From contig OY756958.1 of NCBI GenBank assembly GCA_963580455.1, positions 29,214,501 to 29,278,500 on the forward strand: DNA of 64,000 nt, read 5' to 3'. The notes under the pieces are model-generated. The model saw only the letters and a list, made by a program, of their open reading frames with translations, was not told the origin of the DNA and did no database searches. This DNA is from Euonymus europaeus (Eukaryota > Streptophyta > Magnoliopsida > Celastrales > Celastraceae). A program made the translations under genes and the position numbers. Below, one piece after another: positions 45,452 to 56,831 of this stretch. Position 1 is the first letter of the stretch; each line of letters begins with the position of its first letter.

Positions 45452-46642
45452 TCAAAAGGAGTTCATCTCCAAACAGTACGTCCTTCTCTTCACCAGCATC
45501 TTTGCCGCAGTCCCATAGGGCTCTTCAAAGGCAGTAGATACCCAAGACCCATCAGAAACTTCTTTCTTTGCCACAGATGGCTCACTAGGCCTAATGGCAA
45601 CCAAAGTAGCCCCTTTCAACACAGTCCCATCAGGCAATTCCAAGTGTGGCGCATACCAAAGCCGCATGTTCAGAGCAGGCACTAGTGTTCTCTTTGAAGC
45701 AGAAGAAGCGGACAGGGGTTTGACCCTCAATTCCTCGAGCTGCTCCCTATTCATGCACAGAACTCCTTGCCCATCAGCGTCCGTCAAAACCAAGCTATCA
45801 AGCGTCTTATGCTCAGCAATGATAGGCTGCAACAGATAATGCCTGGCGGAGGCAGCTATCAACGAGCTTATCGTCCAAACCACCCGCAGTTTCAGGCCAC
45901 CATTGGTGTAGAAGGTCTCTGGTATGCTTCCGTTATCTTCAGCTGGGGCACCATTAACTCCATTGCTGTTGACACACAACCCATCAGACGCACAGTCAAT
46001 AGTGTTATTGTTCTCGGCGGGTCCGTTGTTGACAACAGATGCAGCACCAAGAATCACGCAATTATCAAGGGTAGATCCAAAATCGGACCTCCATTTCAAT
46101 AAAACCCCGTCATCAATCCCCAATTCCCCGCTGGGTAGCTCGATGCGCAGGAACCGAATCTCGTTGAAATTCTTCAAAACCTGTGTGGGAGAGTGATGGG
46201 TCACCCCGCCCTGATTCAGGTCCCCGCAGTTCTCACTTCCGACAGCAAAAGACGAGGATGAAGACCCAGAGTTCGAGGAGAGCATCGCACGCTTGGGGCC
46301 AAGGAACTGACCGAGCGTCTGCAGAGGCTTCACAATACCGCCAAAGAGGAGGCGTATGATGGATGAGAAGGGACCGGACGAGGCGGGGTTGCGGGACTTG
46401 TCCGCTGAGGAGGTAGATGAGGAATCGTCGTCGGAAATAACGCAATCCACTCTCACAACCACGTTGTCTACCTGAGGGACAAGTGAGTGGAATCGACGAG
46501 AAACAACGCAACAGCGTCCAAGAGCCTTGACATCCCCGATCTTGTTGAAAACGAGGAGGAGAACGGAGTCCGGTAACCTATCGAAGTGGTCGATTGGCTC
46601 CGGATATATTCGGAATGTAGGATCTGACCGCGGAAAAGACAT
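45452..46642 (-). CDS. F-box protein, At5g46170/At4g18380-like
   Basis: An intronless frame of 396 residues from MSFPRSDPTFRIYPEP. I prefer the ATG at 46642 over 46669 because family members start near this point and the upstream nine residues are leader-like. The F-box is at about residues 17-62 (HFDRLPDSVLLLVFNKIGDV, then ALGRCCVVSRRFHSLVPQV), the part that binds SKP1 in SCF ubiquitin ligases. A Ser-rich segment follows (DDDSSSTSSADKSR). The C-terminal two thirds contain conserved blocks (VLKNFNEIRFLRIELPSGEL; LKLRVVWTISSLIAASARHY; MLVKRRTYCLEMNSF) without LRR or Kelch repeats. The subfamily also includes the auxin-responsive AUF1/AUF2 group. Substrates are unknown. In Arabidopsis the two closest genes neighbour TCP2/KH and OAT/KH genes (from memory), matching this window. 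Confidence 0.93.
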   Translation of the reverse strand: MSFPRSDPTFRIYPEPIDHFDRLPDSVLLLVFNKIGDVKALGRCCVVSRRFHSLVPQVDNVVVRVDCVISDDDSSSTSSADKSRNPASSGPFSSIIRLLFGGIVKPLQTLGQFLGPKRAMLSSNSGSSSSSFAVGSENCGDLNQGGVTHHSPTQVLKNFNEIRFLRIELPSGELGIDDGVLLKWRSDFGSTLDNCVILGAASVVNNGPAENNNTIDCASDGLCVNSNGVNGAPAEDNGSIPETFYTNGGLKLRVVWTISSLIAASARHYLLQPIIAEHKTLDSLVLTDADGQGVLCMNREQLEELRVKPLSASSASKRTLVPALNMRLWYAPHLELPDGTVLKGATLVAIRPSEPSVAKKEVSDGSWVSTAFEEPYGTAAKMLVKRRTYCLEMNSF

Positions 46643-47270
46643 CCTACACCTCCTCCACCGAAAGAGCACAAGATTCTAAAAAGAAATTAATGGATCACAG
46701 AACACAGAGGAAGGTGTTATAAGTTACAAGGAGAAAGGAATCGGTAGATCTGTGAATCGCTCATGTTTAGATAAACATAAACCCCCGCATCCTCCAGTTG
46801 GTAAGGCGAAGAGGAGATGATTTGCGGTGGTGGTGACGTTGCGGAGGAGAAGAGCAATAGAGAGACAGGAAAAGAAAAGGATGGGAGGATGAGATAGATC
46901 CACGGTTGTCTTCCTTTACAGAGAAAAAAACGACAACGACGACGATATTATGCTTCTGCGCGTGAGACTCGTCTGGAAGTGAGGAACACTACTGCACATC
47001 ACTGTACTGATAAATGGTTCCCCTTAAAAAAAAGACTTTCTATATATATATAGAGAGAGAGAGGATAGCTTAGGCAATAAGAAAAGTGTAATAAATAGAT
47101 GTGAGGATCAGGAACCTGATTCGTGGCATAAATTAATTGATAAGTCATGGATCTTAATTCAGCAAAATTACAAAATATCCTGAAAACCCAAAGACTCAAA
47201 AGGGCATGTTTTCAAAATTTATTTTGGAAAGAAGATCACTGTCTGTTGCAGTCGTGAATTCCGTTTTAAG
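46643..47270. other. F-box promoter and leader region
   Basis: The stretch 46680-46960 is relatively GC-rich and purine-rich, consistent with a long leader for the F-box gene. A TATATA/GAGAGA tract is at about 47041-47064. No other gene is visible. Confidence 0.45.
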
Positions 47271-47545
47271 GTAAGAGCACATGCAAATTGTACAACGGGG
47301 GCTTGGATGTGTATTTTGTCGATATGATTGTATTGAGATATGTGTTTTATTCATGTATCTGTATTAAGATATGTGTTTTGGTGATATCAATATTGATTTT
47401 TATGTAGTTTTGTTGATGAATAGATGGAAGAAAAGAGAATCGTTGCTTTGAATAATGGGTAAAAGAATAATTGTATTGAGATATGTGTCTTTGTTGATAT
47501 GATCGAAGTGGGATTCATAAATAATTTTAATGAAGACATTAACTT
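47271..47545. mobile_element. MITE related to the 15.3-kb element (inverted)
   Basis: Starts 'gtaagagcacatgcaaattg' and contains two copies of 'gatatgattgtattgagata' followed by 'tgtgtttt', the reverse complement of the phrase in 15301-15645. Right border uncertain. Non-coding. Confidence 0.45.
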
Positions 47546-47798
47546 ACTACTATATATACTCTAATTAGGTGGATTAAGTAGGGTTTCAATTAGCTTTTAA
47601 GATTATGAAAACAAAGCAGATACGCGTTTAGTTGGCTCTTTATCTTAAGTAGTCGGATTAACTAACAACTCAGTTTGGAAATTGTAGGTAGGGCATCAAC
47701 TAATGAGTCGTGACTTTGATTTCTCTTTTGGGCCATTTTTTATCATGGGCTTGAGCCCCAAGTTGTCTAGATCCATTTTGAGCTGCATGCTTTTTAAT

Positions 47799-49149
47799 TA
47801 GGCCTGCATACTGGACAGGGGTTCAGGCTATCGGTCCGGGTTTGACCCGACGTGATTGATTTTTATAGATATAAACTGAGTTCGATAGTCTGGTATTAAA
47901 GTTTCGGGTTACTAGGTTCCGGGTAATCCGATTACAAAAATTGGATTAAGCTTGTATCATTCAAGTATTCAACCTGTATAATTGTATCAGAAATAACACT
48001 CTTCAAAATTCTTTGAAAGATGGAACTCCAAAACAAAAGCACACCAGAATCAAATTACCCTTGACCAAACACCACAACTTCACCACACGAAAAACAAGGC
48101 AAATTAATCAAACGCAGGTGCTAGAAAGCACACCAAATCATCAGTAGCCAGAACACCAAAATATGAAATTGCATAGTATTGAAAAAACTAATCAAACACA
48201 TGACTTGAGCCACTGTGAGGAAGTTATGAGGCAAAGGAGCCAATCATCACTCATTGTGTTACTTGAGAAATAGTTTCTCTCTTTCCAGCAATCAAATTGA
48301 AATCTTTTAGTCAAGCAAACACAAGCACCAAAATGCAATCATGCAACACAGGCAAACCCAGAACCCAAAATCCACCATGACCACTGACCAAGCATCGAGA
48401 CTACAGTGCCTTCACTTAAAACAGTTGACTAGATGATGATAAAATGACCCTAAAACAACCATTTCAAACAATTATTTTATAGATCTACTATCGCTTCCCA
48501 AGGCGCTGCAATTCTCAATCACCTTTAATCTAGAACCCTTCAATCTGGATCTACTTGTTGCATGTATGTATATGTATATAAGTATCAATCAACGGGAAAA
48601 AACCAGAATCAAGCAATAATAACCTTAATTTAGAAACATAAACTTGAATACCCAAACTCGTGTGTGGGGGTGGACTGGTGGTTGACCAGTGGTGCGGTAC
48701 TGCAGTGAGCCGGTGACAATCATGTGCGGCATGGGACAGTGCGATTGATGACAGACAGTGGAAGACTGGGGGAGATGGTGGTGTGCAGGGATTCACGGAA
48801 CAAAGTCCTAAAATGGTAAGTATAAATCATGTGTGGCATGGGACAGTGCGATTGATGAAAGACGGTGGAAGACTGGGGGAGATGGTGGTGTGCAGGGATT
48901 CACGGAACAAAGTCCTAAAATGGTAAGTATAAATCATGTGTTTTACTTTTAACAATTACAATTAGTTTTTTTATTTTCAACTTCCCGAAATTTAATAAAA
49001 TGAGAACCCGAAACCCGAACCAAAATAACAGGGTTCGGGCTGGGTTTCACCTGGTTCTTATCGAATCGGGTCGAGCAGACCCGATAAAAACCGGATCACA
49101 CCAAATTACCGGGTCGGGTCGGAAACCTGGTACCCCGTGTGCAGTCCTA
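47799..49149. mobile_element. Non-autonomous hAT-superfamily element, 1351 bp
   Basis: A perfect 8-bp direct repeat TTTTTAAT flanks the element (47791-47798 and 49150-49157), the target duplication length of hAT transposons. The ends are TAGGCCTGCA and, inverted, TAGGACTGCA. Inside both ends are clusters of GGGTTCGGG/GACCCG-type motifs, common subterminal repeats of hAT elements. No transposase frame is present, and the longest frames (about 80 codons) have no domain. It contains a recent internal tandem duplication (48721-48934). Confidence 0.88.
48721..48934. repeat. Tandem duplication, 107-bp unit, inside the hAT element
   Basis: A unit starting catgtgcggcatgggacagt and ending 'aatggtaagtataaat' is repeated at 48828 with only about three substitutions. 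Confidence 0.92.
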
Positions 49150-49368
49150 TTTTTAATGACTTCTCTAGTTGCAGACTTGCAGTCTTGCAGTCGTGCAGTC
49201 GTGCTTTCCGTTGGATCTAGATATAAAATCTCTTAATTATTTTCTTTAATCTCAATTAAACCCATGCGTTGCATATATATTTTTTTAGCTTCCCAAAAAA
49301 ACATTTAAAGGCCACAAATAGATACAGTACAACAATGTCCATGACGTCCGTACAAATCTTGACAAATA

Positions 49369-49777
49369 GATTGGGCCGGGGCGAAGGAATAGGATATGGT
49401 CAATTCACATAGGTATGGTAAAATTTCCTGTGGGTATCCAACCTGAAATTTCGGGTTTTCACTGTCCAGGGACGGGTAAAGTACGATAATACCTTACTCA
49501 GCCCTGAACCCGACCCAATTTTTTTTTAATATTTTATTTAAATATATATAATACGTATATTATTTATATATATTACATCTATCTAATAGATTAATACATA
49601 TATACATACTGACAGATATATATATATATATAAAATACATACATACTAATACATATATATATATAATACAAATACAAATACAAATACATATAATATTGTA
49701 GTATTGCTGGGGTTCGGGTTCGGAGATGGGGAAAGCATACCCAACCCCGACCCGCCCCGCCTCGTTGCCATCCCTAA
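49369..49777. mobile_element. Possible second hAT-like element with AT-rich core
   Basis: The right end, inverted, reads tagggatggcaacgaggcgg, a tip often seen in plant hAT MITEs. The left side has 'tagattgggccggggcgaag' and later 'aacccgacccaa'. The centre (49510-49690) is a TATA/CATA/CAAATA simple-repeat tract. The left border and target duplication are not clear. Confidence 0.45.
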
Positions 49778-50213
49778 ATTTATCTCACTAAATTTTATTA
49801 TTTTTTATATACATATATGGTAAATTTATTTTGACTCCACGTGATTTTTATCCTTCTTAATGTATACAATTTTAAGTTAAAAGAAACTTTCGTTTTAAAG
49901 CTCAAAGTTATTTAGTTGTCTGATTTTGACTCAAATATATGAGTATAGATCCAAGATTACATGAGTCTTATGATAGACATGGTAAAATTATTGACGCAAA
50001 AAATTAAAAAAGTATCATTAAATTAAGACTCCTTCAAGTTTAGTTTCCTTGTATAGAGGTAGTTTTACACACAAGTTTCTTATTTTTGGGGCATTTAAAA
50101 ATAAGTCATGAATAAATTGCGTTAGCAAACAATTTTATTATTTTCTAACTTTGACGTGCATTAGCACACATGACCTTTTGGGACGACTAATGGTCCAGCA
50201 ATTAGTAATTACT

Positions 50214-50617
50214 TAGAACAACAATAATGGTTTGCATTTTGTTGGGCCGATAAATAGTGTAAAAATTTATATTTTTACTGATGTGATTATAACGGGAGAA
50301 GATGTGACTATATTGAGATATATATTTTGATGATGTGAGTTGCCTTTTTATAATAAATGTGAGATACAATTTTGATTTTGGAGTAAATTTAATAAGAATA
50401 GTATAGAGGATAGAAAAAAAAATTGAATTGACTAGAATAAGAGGAAAAAATATTTAGAGATTTATGTTTTATAGACGTGGCTCTATTAGGAAATATTTTG
50501 CTGATGTAGTTGTACTAAAAAAATATTCGTGGTTTGAATTTCATATAATAGGAGTGGGATCCAAAATCAAAATATGAATTTGTTGACCAAACAAAATAGT
50601 ACCATTCATGTTGCTCG
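50214..50617. mobile_element. MITE with AGAGCAACA..AATGG-type ends
   Basis: The left end agaacaacaataatgg and the right end, inverted, gcgagcaacatgaatgg match. The interior has 'gtgactatattgagatatat' and 'gatgtgattata', in the same style as the 47.3-kb and (inverted) 15.3-kb elements. Non-coding. Confidence 0.55.
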
Positions 50618-51304
50618 CACGGTGTGTGGGATGGAAAACTGTACGTGTTTAAGGAGAATTAACCGGATGTTAAAGAAGAGCACATTCAAAATAACTTCTC
50701 TCTCAATTTGCATGAGAGTATGAGAACAAGCATTTGCTTAAATTTAAGTTTTGTCCATCTTGCATCAAAGCATATATTATTAACGAACAAAACATAAAAT
50801 CTAGGCAACTACGTTAAGTACAGTAATTAAAGACACCGAATTCCAAGAGACAATACTTTATACAAAAGTAGACGCACAACAGCTAAAGCTTGTAAGAGTT
50901 AGTGGGATTCCAATACAAAATCCAGCCACAATCCAAAACTTTACACAGCTAGAGGGAACATGAAACTCTGTTTTTCAAGCTGACTGCTAAAAATTTTCGG
51001 GGTTTAGTCTGTGGAGGTGGTATGGAATGATAGAAAATCTGATTAATCTGCATTATGGAGATTAAAATATCCGATAAATGGGATTTAACGTCTGCCAATT
51101 TCTACACTTTTGCCAGTGAAAGCTAAGCACATTGTCCCTCCCGTGTCATTCCACCTCCATCAGTTTATTGATATTGATTTTCTTTTAGGGACAAGCTTGT
51201 TTTGAGAGATGATAAATACTTTCCGTGTACATATGCAATGCAATAAGAGAGAGAATTCAACCGATGTTATTACCCCGAATGAAGAAATTCATATTTGTAG
51301 ATCT
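50618..51304. other. OAT 3' flank
   Basis: No gene features. The part next to the OAT stop is probably its 3' UTR on the minus strand. Confidence 0.45.
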
Positions 51305-54300
51305 TTATGAAGAGCCATACAAGTTCCTCCCACAACGGTCACATACAGAAGCATCAGCTTTGGGGGCTTTGTCCGGTTTGGCCTTCTGCAGTTTTGGCAG
51401 ATCAACATTCAGAACATCACGAAATGCCTTTGATGCAACTTGGAGCTCGTCCGAGCTGGAAGTAACAGATCAATTCAAGCAATCATAAGATGAATGACCT
51501 ATTAAGATATCATAGGCATAATTTGACTGGAAGACAGAAGATTCAAAAACAATGTGAGATATAATATCCATGTTTATCTTCTCTGCTGTACATAGTATTA
51601 GCAAGACATTTAGTTTTTTTCGACATCTAAAGCCACCAATTTGCTAAAATCAACAATGCCAAAACTTTAAGACTAGAATTGAAGAAGCAGAACGATTGTA
51701 ATGTACACAAAGGAACCTGGAACTTTCATCTCCAAATCAGGCTACAACAGTAGACAAGTGATTCGCCCAACCCCATTTAACAAATTAAAGCTGACACACT
51801 TAGTCAGCATGAGAACGCATCATACTCAGGCAAAAACATTCTGCAAGAAAGGCATCATTGACCATATGGTGCTTATACAAAAACTAAACTGAGTATATTT
51901 ACCTTATGGATAGTGGAGGAGTCAACCGAACAATATTATTATGGGTTGGTTTTGCTAGAACCCCTCTCTCCTTCAGTTTTAAACAGATGTCATATGCTGA
52001 AACAGAGAACAAGCTCTTGCTGTTGAACTCCACAGCATTGAACAGACCTCTTCCCCGAACCTCCTTAATGTATTTTGGAAATTGCTGCTGAATTTCAACT
52101 AGCTGTTGTCGAAGCTCGAGTCCTAATTTGGCAGATCTGCAAAAAAGTGTCAGATTAGATCATGATCATCAAATGCCTCACTAGAATCATCATCAAATTC
52201 ACGTCAACATAAGATGGATCACAGTTTCTCATGAAGATTTTTTGATACAGGTTAGTCAAATTATCAGAACTAAATTTTTTTAGTTCCTCATTTTCTATAG
52301 ACAGGAACTTCTCCACTTAAGCAGAGACCAAATCTTATGATAACTTATATATAGGACATCTCAAACATATGAAAATGGCATTTACCCATCTCCCAGTGAT
52401 TATATGCATTGTTGTTAGAAACTTAGAATTGTACGATTCACAATTCGATCCGTACGATTAGATTCGACTTTGATAGAAAACGATTCGAATCATAGCTTGA
52501 ATCGTGAATCAACATGAACAAACTGAATCGCCGGAATCAATACGATTCGTGCGATTCAAGAGCACAGCGAAAAAAGAGGGTTCCATTATGAAATTTCAAG
52601 CGGATGGTTGATAAAATCTCTCATGAGATTGTCTTCCATAGAGTTTCAAAGTATCACTATGCCTCTTCTTTCCTTCTTCTGTTGTAGTGCCCTTCCTCTA
52701 GCAAACCTTCAATGCCCTTTGTTCTTTTGGGCCTCATCTTTTAGTATTGGACTCAACTTGTTTAGTTTAAGTCCAAGTTCATGTGGAGTCTCTTTTAAGT
52801 TAAATATTCTTTTATTCAAACATTAATTTATTATTTTCTTACTCCTCTTATACAGTGTAACTATCACCAAAAACTAAGATAGATTATTATAATTGTTTCT
52901 TAAGTAGTATAAATTTATTTTATATGAATATTTATATATTTTATAATATATTATTATAAATTAAGTGAAATCTTACGATTCACGATTCAAAATTTTCATC
53001 AATCGAATCATACGATTCAATTCGATTTGACAACCTTGATTATATGTCAACAGCACAGCAAGATGAAACAGATCTGATACCTGTCACCAAGTTCCTCATT
53101 TCTGATCACATCTAATGCGGCAATGGCCACGGCACTAGCCAAAGGATTCCCTCCAAAGGTGCTGAGAATATAACAATTCACAAACAAAATAACAATGAGC
53201 TCATGCAAGACAAATTCGCAGCAACTTAATAGAGTTAGCAGAAAGATGATAATGTACCACAAACAAGACATGGAAGAAGTGGATAACGAAACTGAAATGA
53301 GTTAAATGTAAAAATGAAAAGAAAAAGAAGAAGAAGCAACATATGCTTTGTCAAGGTTAAGAAACAGTGACTACAGTCATCTCTCTCTCTTTCAATCAAA
53401 AAATTCCTCTTGATTCTGCCATTCTGGTGCTCAGGTGGGAAGTAACAGCGCAAAAAGATGGACAGGTATTTACAAAAATAAAGCACAAGAAGCAGCTTTT
53501 TCTGAGTAGAGCTTCTATCAAACAAATTTTTTTTATTTTATAAATTTTAGTTCTTTCTCAGCCCATTTAAAGCATATCAAACACAACCTGCCCTTAACCG
53601 ACATCTCAGCTGTTCATTTATTGTGAGTCCAGTATTTAACTACGGTTATGGCACAACATCCCAAGATAAGTTCATTCACAACGCAGAACCAGAATCCAAT
53701 ATGTTTGCAATCGTTAGAATTTCTGCCATAAGAAAGTTTTAAATGGCAAGTCAAGTCATAGCTCATGGTGACAGGTACCAAATCAAATCTGCTTCAATTG
53801 TCACAGAAAAGATAATACCTTCCTAAAAAATGGACAAATGTTGGTAATTGACTGCTAAGGCTCGACTTGACAAGTCACATTCTTATCTAACAACAGTAAA
53901 GAAAATTAAAGATTGAAAAAAAAGTAACCATAATTGCAAACCTTCCATGCTCTCCAGGTCGAATACAAAGCATGACATCTTTGTCTGCAAGTACTGCACT
54001 AACAGGTATAACTCCTCCACCCAATGCTTTTCCGAGTATCTGAATAAGCCAATAATAAAGAAGTTGCTCAACAAATGGAATCGTATGAAAGAGAAACCTA
54101 AATAGGGTAATAAAGATGAATTCCCAGTTCTAGGTGAACAAATGAGAGTCAAATTATTTTATGGTTAAATTTAGGAAAAGAACATGTGAGGCAAATTTCA
54201 GCGAGCTGGGTTGACAAGCCATGTTGTACAGGCTCGTGTTAAAGAAAGAGAGACAATAAGTGAAATGCTCACAAAACCATTAGGTGGGTAAACTCACTAG

Positions 54301-56831
54301 AACCATTAAAGAATAAATGATGCCTTACCACTACATCTGGACGAATTTCGTCCCAATCGCAAGCTAGCATTTTTCCTGTCCTTGCTAAGCCAGTTTGTAT
54401 TTCATCGGCAACCATTAAAATATTATAACTAGTGCAAAGATCTCTGACAGATTTTAAATAACCATCTGGAGGAATTATAACCTATCAACAGAGAAGAGCA
54501 GAAAAAGCATTGTTCTTGGTGAAAAGGAGAGAAAGGAATACTAACATAACATTCAACTCCAAAAAAAAAATACCCCAGCCTCCCCTTGAATGGGTTCAAA
54601 AAGGAATCCAGCTATTCGATCTCCATTATCTGTGCTCCATGGCAAACAAAAACTGCATTTCATTAAAAAGAGCCATGGTGCTGACGTTTTACATGTGAAC
54701 AATAAGGAGTTTATGTAACCAAAAAGGCCTCAAGCAATGTTGGAGCACAAGGTAAAGAAGTGCCATAAGAATTAAACGTATGATAAAAAAATAAATACTT
54801 GCATATGCAAACCTTCAAAAATTTTCTCAAGAGAGGCTATGTCACCAAAATCAACTTTAAGATGGCCAGGTAACAATGGGCCAAAACCACGAGTAGCCTC
54901 ATTGTCACAGCTCATAGAGATGACAGCCAATGTACGACCATGGAAACAGCCACAACAAGAGACAATAATGGCCTGCACATGGCTTAGTTAAGCAGTGTAC
55001 ATGTCTAAAAAAATCAACTTAGCTAGTCCCTAAAACATAAAGATGAATACTGAAAAACAAGAAATAAAAAAAATTATCGTAATCCGCAGTACTCCTGGGC
55101 TAGAAATTAAGTAAAATACTTTATATTAACAAGAAGTGAAAAATCCCGCTAAGGTGGTTTGATAGACTGTATAAAAGACAAGAATATGATACTGGCTAAG
55201 GCTAGCCACCAATAAGCGTAAAGCAATGAAGTAAAATAAGCAACGCTAAACTCCTCAATCTTTTCACTCCTTACAATATTACCATATCCCATGTGTCTTA
55301 GATATCTTCAAGGGAAGTGGTCTTATTAATTCTCGTTTGCACAAACTCAATAACACCCAAAAAAAAAATCTTGAACTTCATCATTATCCTAAACTTCGAC
55401 TGTTGATTTCTCGTTTTATATTACTTGACCCCACACGCATCATATCAACCTAGACTTGGGATCAAGAAGAACTAAATTGCTCCATACAAAGTAATCGGAA
55501 GAATGCAAAAAACTCAAAATGTATTTCTCACATCAGGCATAATTTTCTAAAAGTTATACCTCATCTTTGGGAATCTTTTTCTTCTCATAACCCCATTTCC
55601 TTGCCAACTTCAGAGCAGTTTCCACACCCTCTGCACCAGTGTTCATTGGTAGAACCATATCATAACCAAACATACTTGTTAGACGCTCTGCAAATATTGG
55701 AAATCTATCGTTAAAGAATGCCCTAGAGCTGAGAGTGAGTCTCTGTGTCTGCTCTTGCAGTGCTTTCATGATCTCGGGATGACAATGACCCTGCAGTGGA
55801 AATATTTGAAGTTAGACTGATGTCCAAGTCAAATTCAACACATCTTCAAGTCTTTATCCAGTTCTAAGAAGTCCGTCATAAAATGGACCACATTAATTTT
55901 CAGAAGAGGGAATGAAGCTAGATAAACAACACTTATCACAATTATTAGAGTTTTCTAGGAAAATTACACCATTCAACACTGGGAATGGATTTTGGCAATA
56001 GAAGATTATCTCAAATGGCATAGTCACTTCATATTTTCTGAAAACCCATGGGAGGAGGTGAGGTATATATGGTTGTAACCAAGGAAAATTACCTGATTAA
56101 CTGCGGAATATGCTGAGAGAAAATCCAGATATTTGTTGCCCTCTGGATCCCAAATAGATGATCCTTTGGCTCGAGAAAATACAATTGGAACAGGGTGGTA
56201 ACTGCATTTGATCAGAAAATGCATCTTAAAGGATACAATCAGTAAGAACTACACAATGAATGAACAAAGCTTGCACATAGAAATGACCATCATATCATGC
56301 TTAGACAGCGTCTAACGAAAGCCAAAAATGAAGAACCTATGTAGATTGTAGCGTCAACAATCGGAAATGACTACCCAATCAAATTTTCTCGTAGTAATTC
56401 CAAATTATTATATGTTTGCCTCCGTGTTGAGAATGTTAAGAAATTATAAATTCCGTCCCTCAATCTCCTACAAATATAACAATCAAGTATCGCATACAAA
56501 ATTCACATTTTGAATTACTACTGTGCGGGCCTTAAAATCTCTCCCAAACTCGAAAACAACACCACAGCGATTCAGAGAATGAATGACAAGCAGGAAACCA
56601 AAACACGAAGATGAAATCGGTGTTGATATCCAAGAAGAATTTTCGAATGAGAAACAATTATTTGAGAAAAAAGAGAGAGGGAGCTGACTTGTGGGCGCTG
56701 TACTCGTGCTCCAAGTCGATGAGTTGTTGAGAAGAAGAAGGGGCACTTCCTTCCGGAAGCGCACCATAACTCCTGCTATCCCTGCAGACTCTCTTCATCA
56801 AACATTGCAAACTCCTCCTCGTGGTAGCCAT
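51305..56831 (-). CDS. OAT: Ornithine delta-aminotransferase, mitochondrial
   Basis: Ten minus-strand exons join in frame to 471 residues: 56831-56689, 56201-56093, 55790-55560, 54972-54813, 54629-54574, 54481-54329, 54039-53942, 53161-53081, 52136-51903, 51455-51305. The enzyme is a PLP-dependent class III aminotransferase converting ornithine and 2-oxoglutarate to glutamate semialdehyde (P5C), feeding proline/glutamate metabolism in mitochondria. Seen: a basic N-terminus ([20 protein letters not shown]) consistent with a presequence; the substrate region HNYHPVP and [55 protein letters not shown]; the PLP aspartate in [13 protein letters not shown]; the Schiff-base lysine in [19 protein letters not shown]; and [14 protein letters not shown]. 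The tail ends with [10 protein letters not shown], a C-x-x-C pair. Intron 8 (53080-52137) contains a transposon insertion. Confidence 0.96.
52407..53036. mobile_element. Transposon insertion in OAT intron 8, 630 bp
   Basis: A 10-bp direct repeat TGATTATATG (52397-52406 and 53037-53046) flanks the block. The ends contain many inverted copies of a 'tacgattca' / 'gattcgattc' motif, and the tips 'cattgttgttag' and, inverted, 'aaggttgtcaaa' are weakly similar. The duplication could be 8 bp (hAT) or 9-10 bp (Mutator-like), since its flanks overlap. The centre has a 72-codon frame without recognised features. Confidence 0.75.

Noticed and set aside
45594..46196. Overlapping plus-strand frames of 81-111 codons over the F-box gene
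   Set aside because: They are antisense shadows of a GC-richer intronless gene whose minus-strand product is a clear F-box protein.
52608..52826. 72-codon frame inside OAT intron 8
   Set aside because: It lies within the transposon insertion, has no recognisable domain and is hydrophobic low-information sequence.
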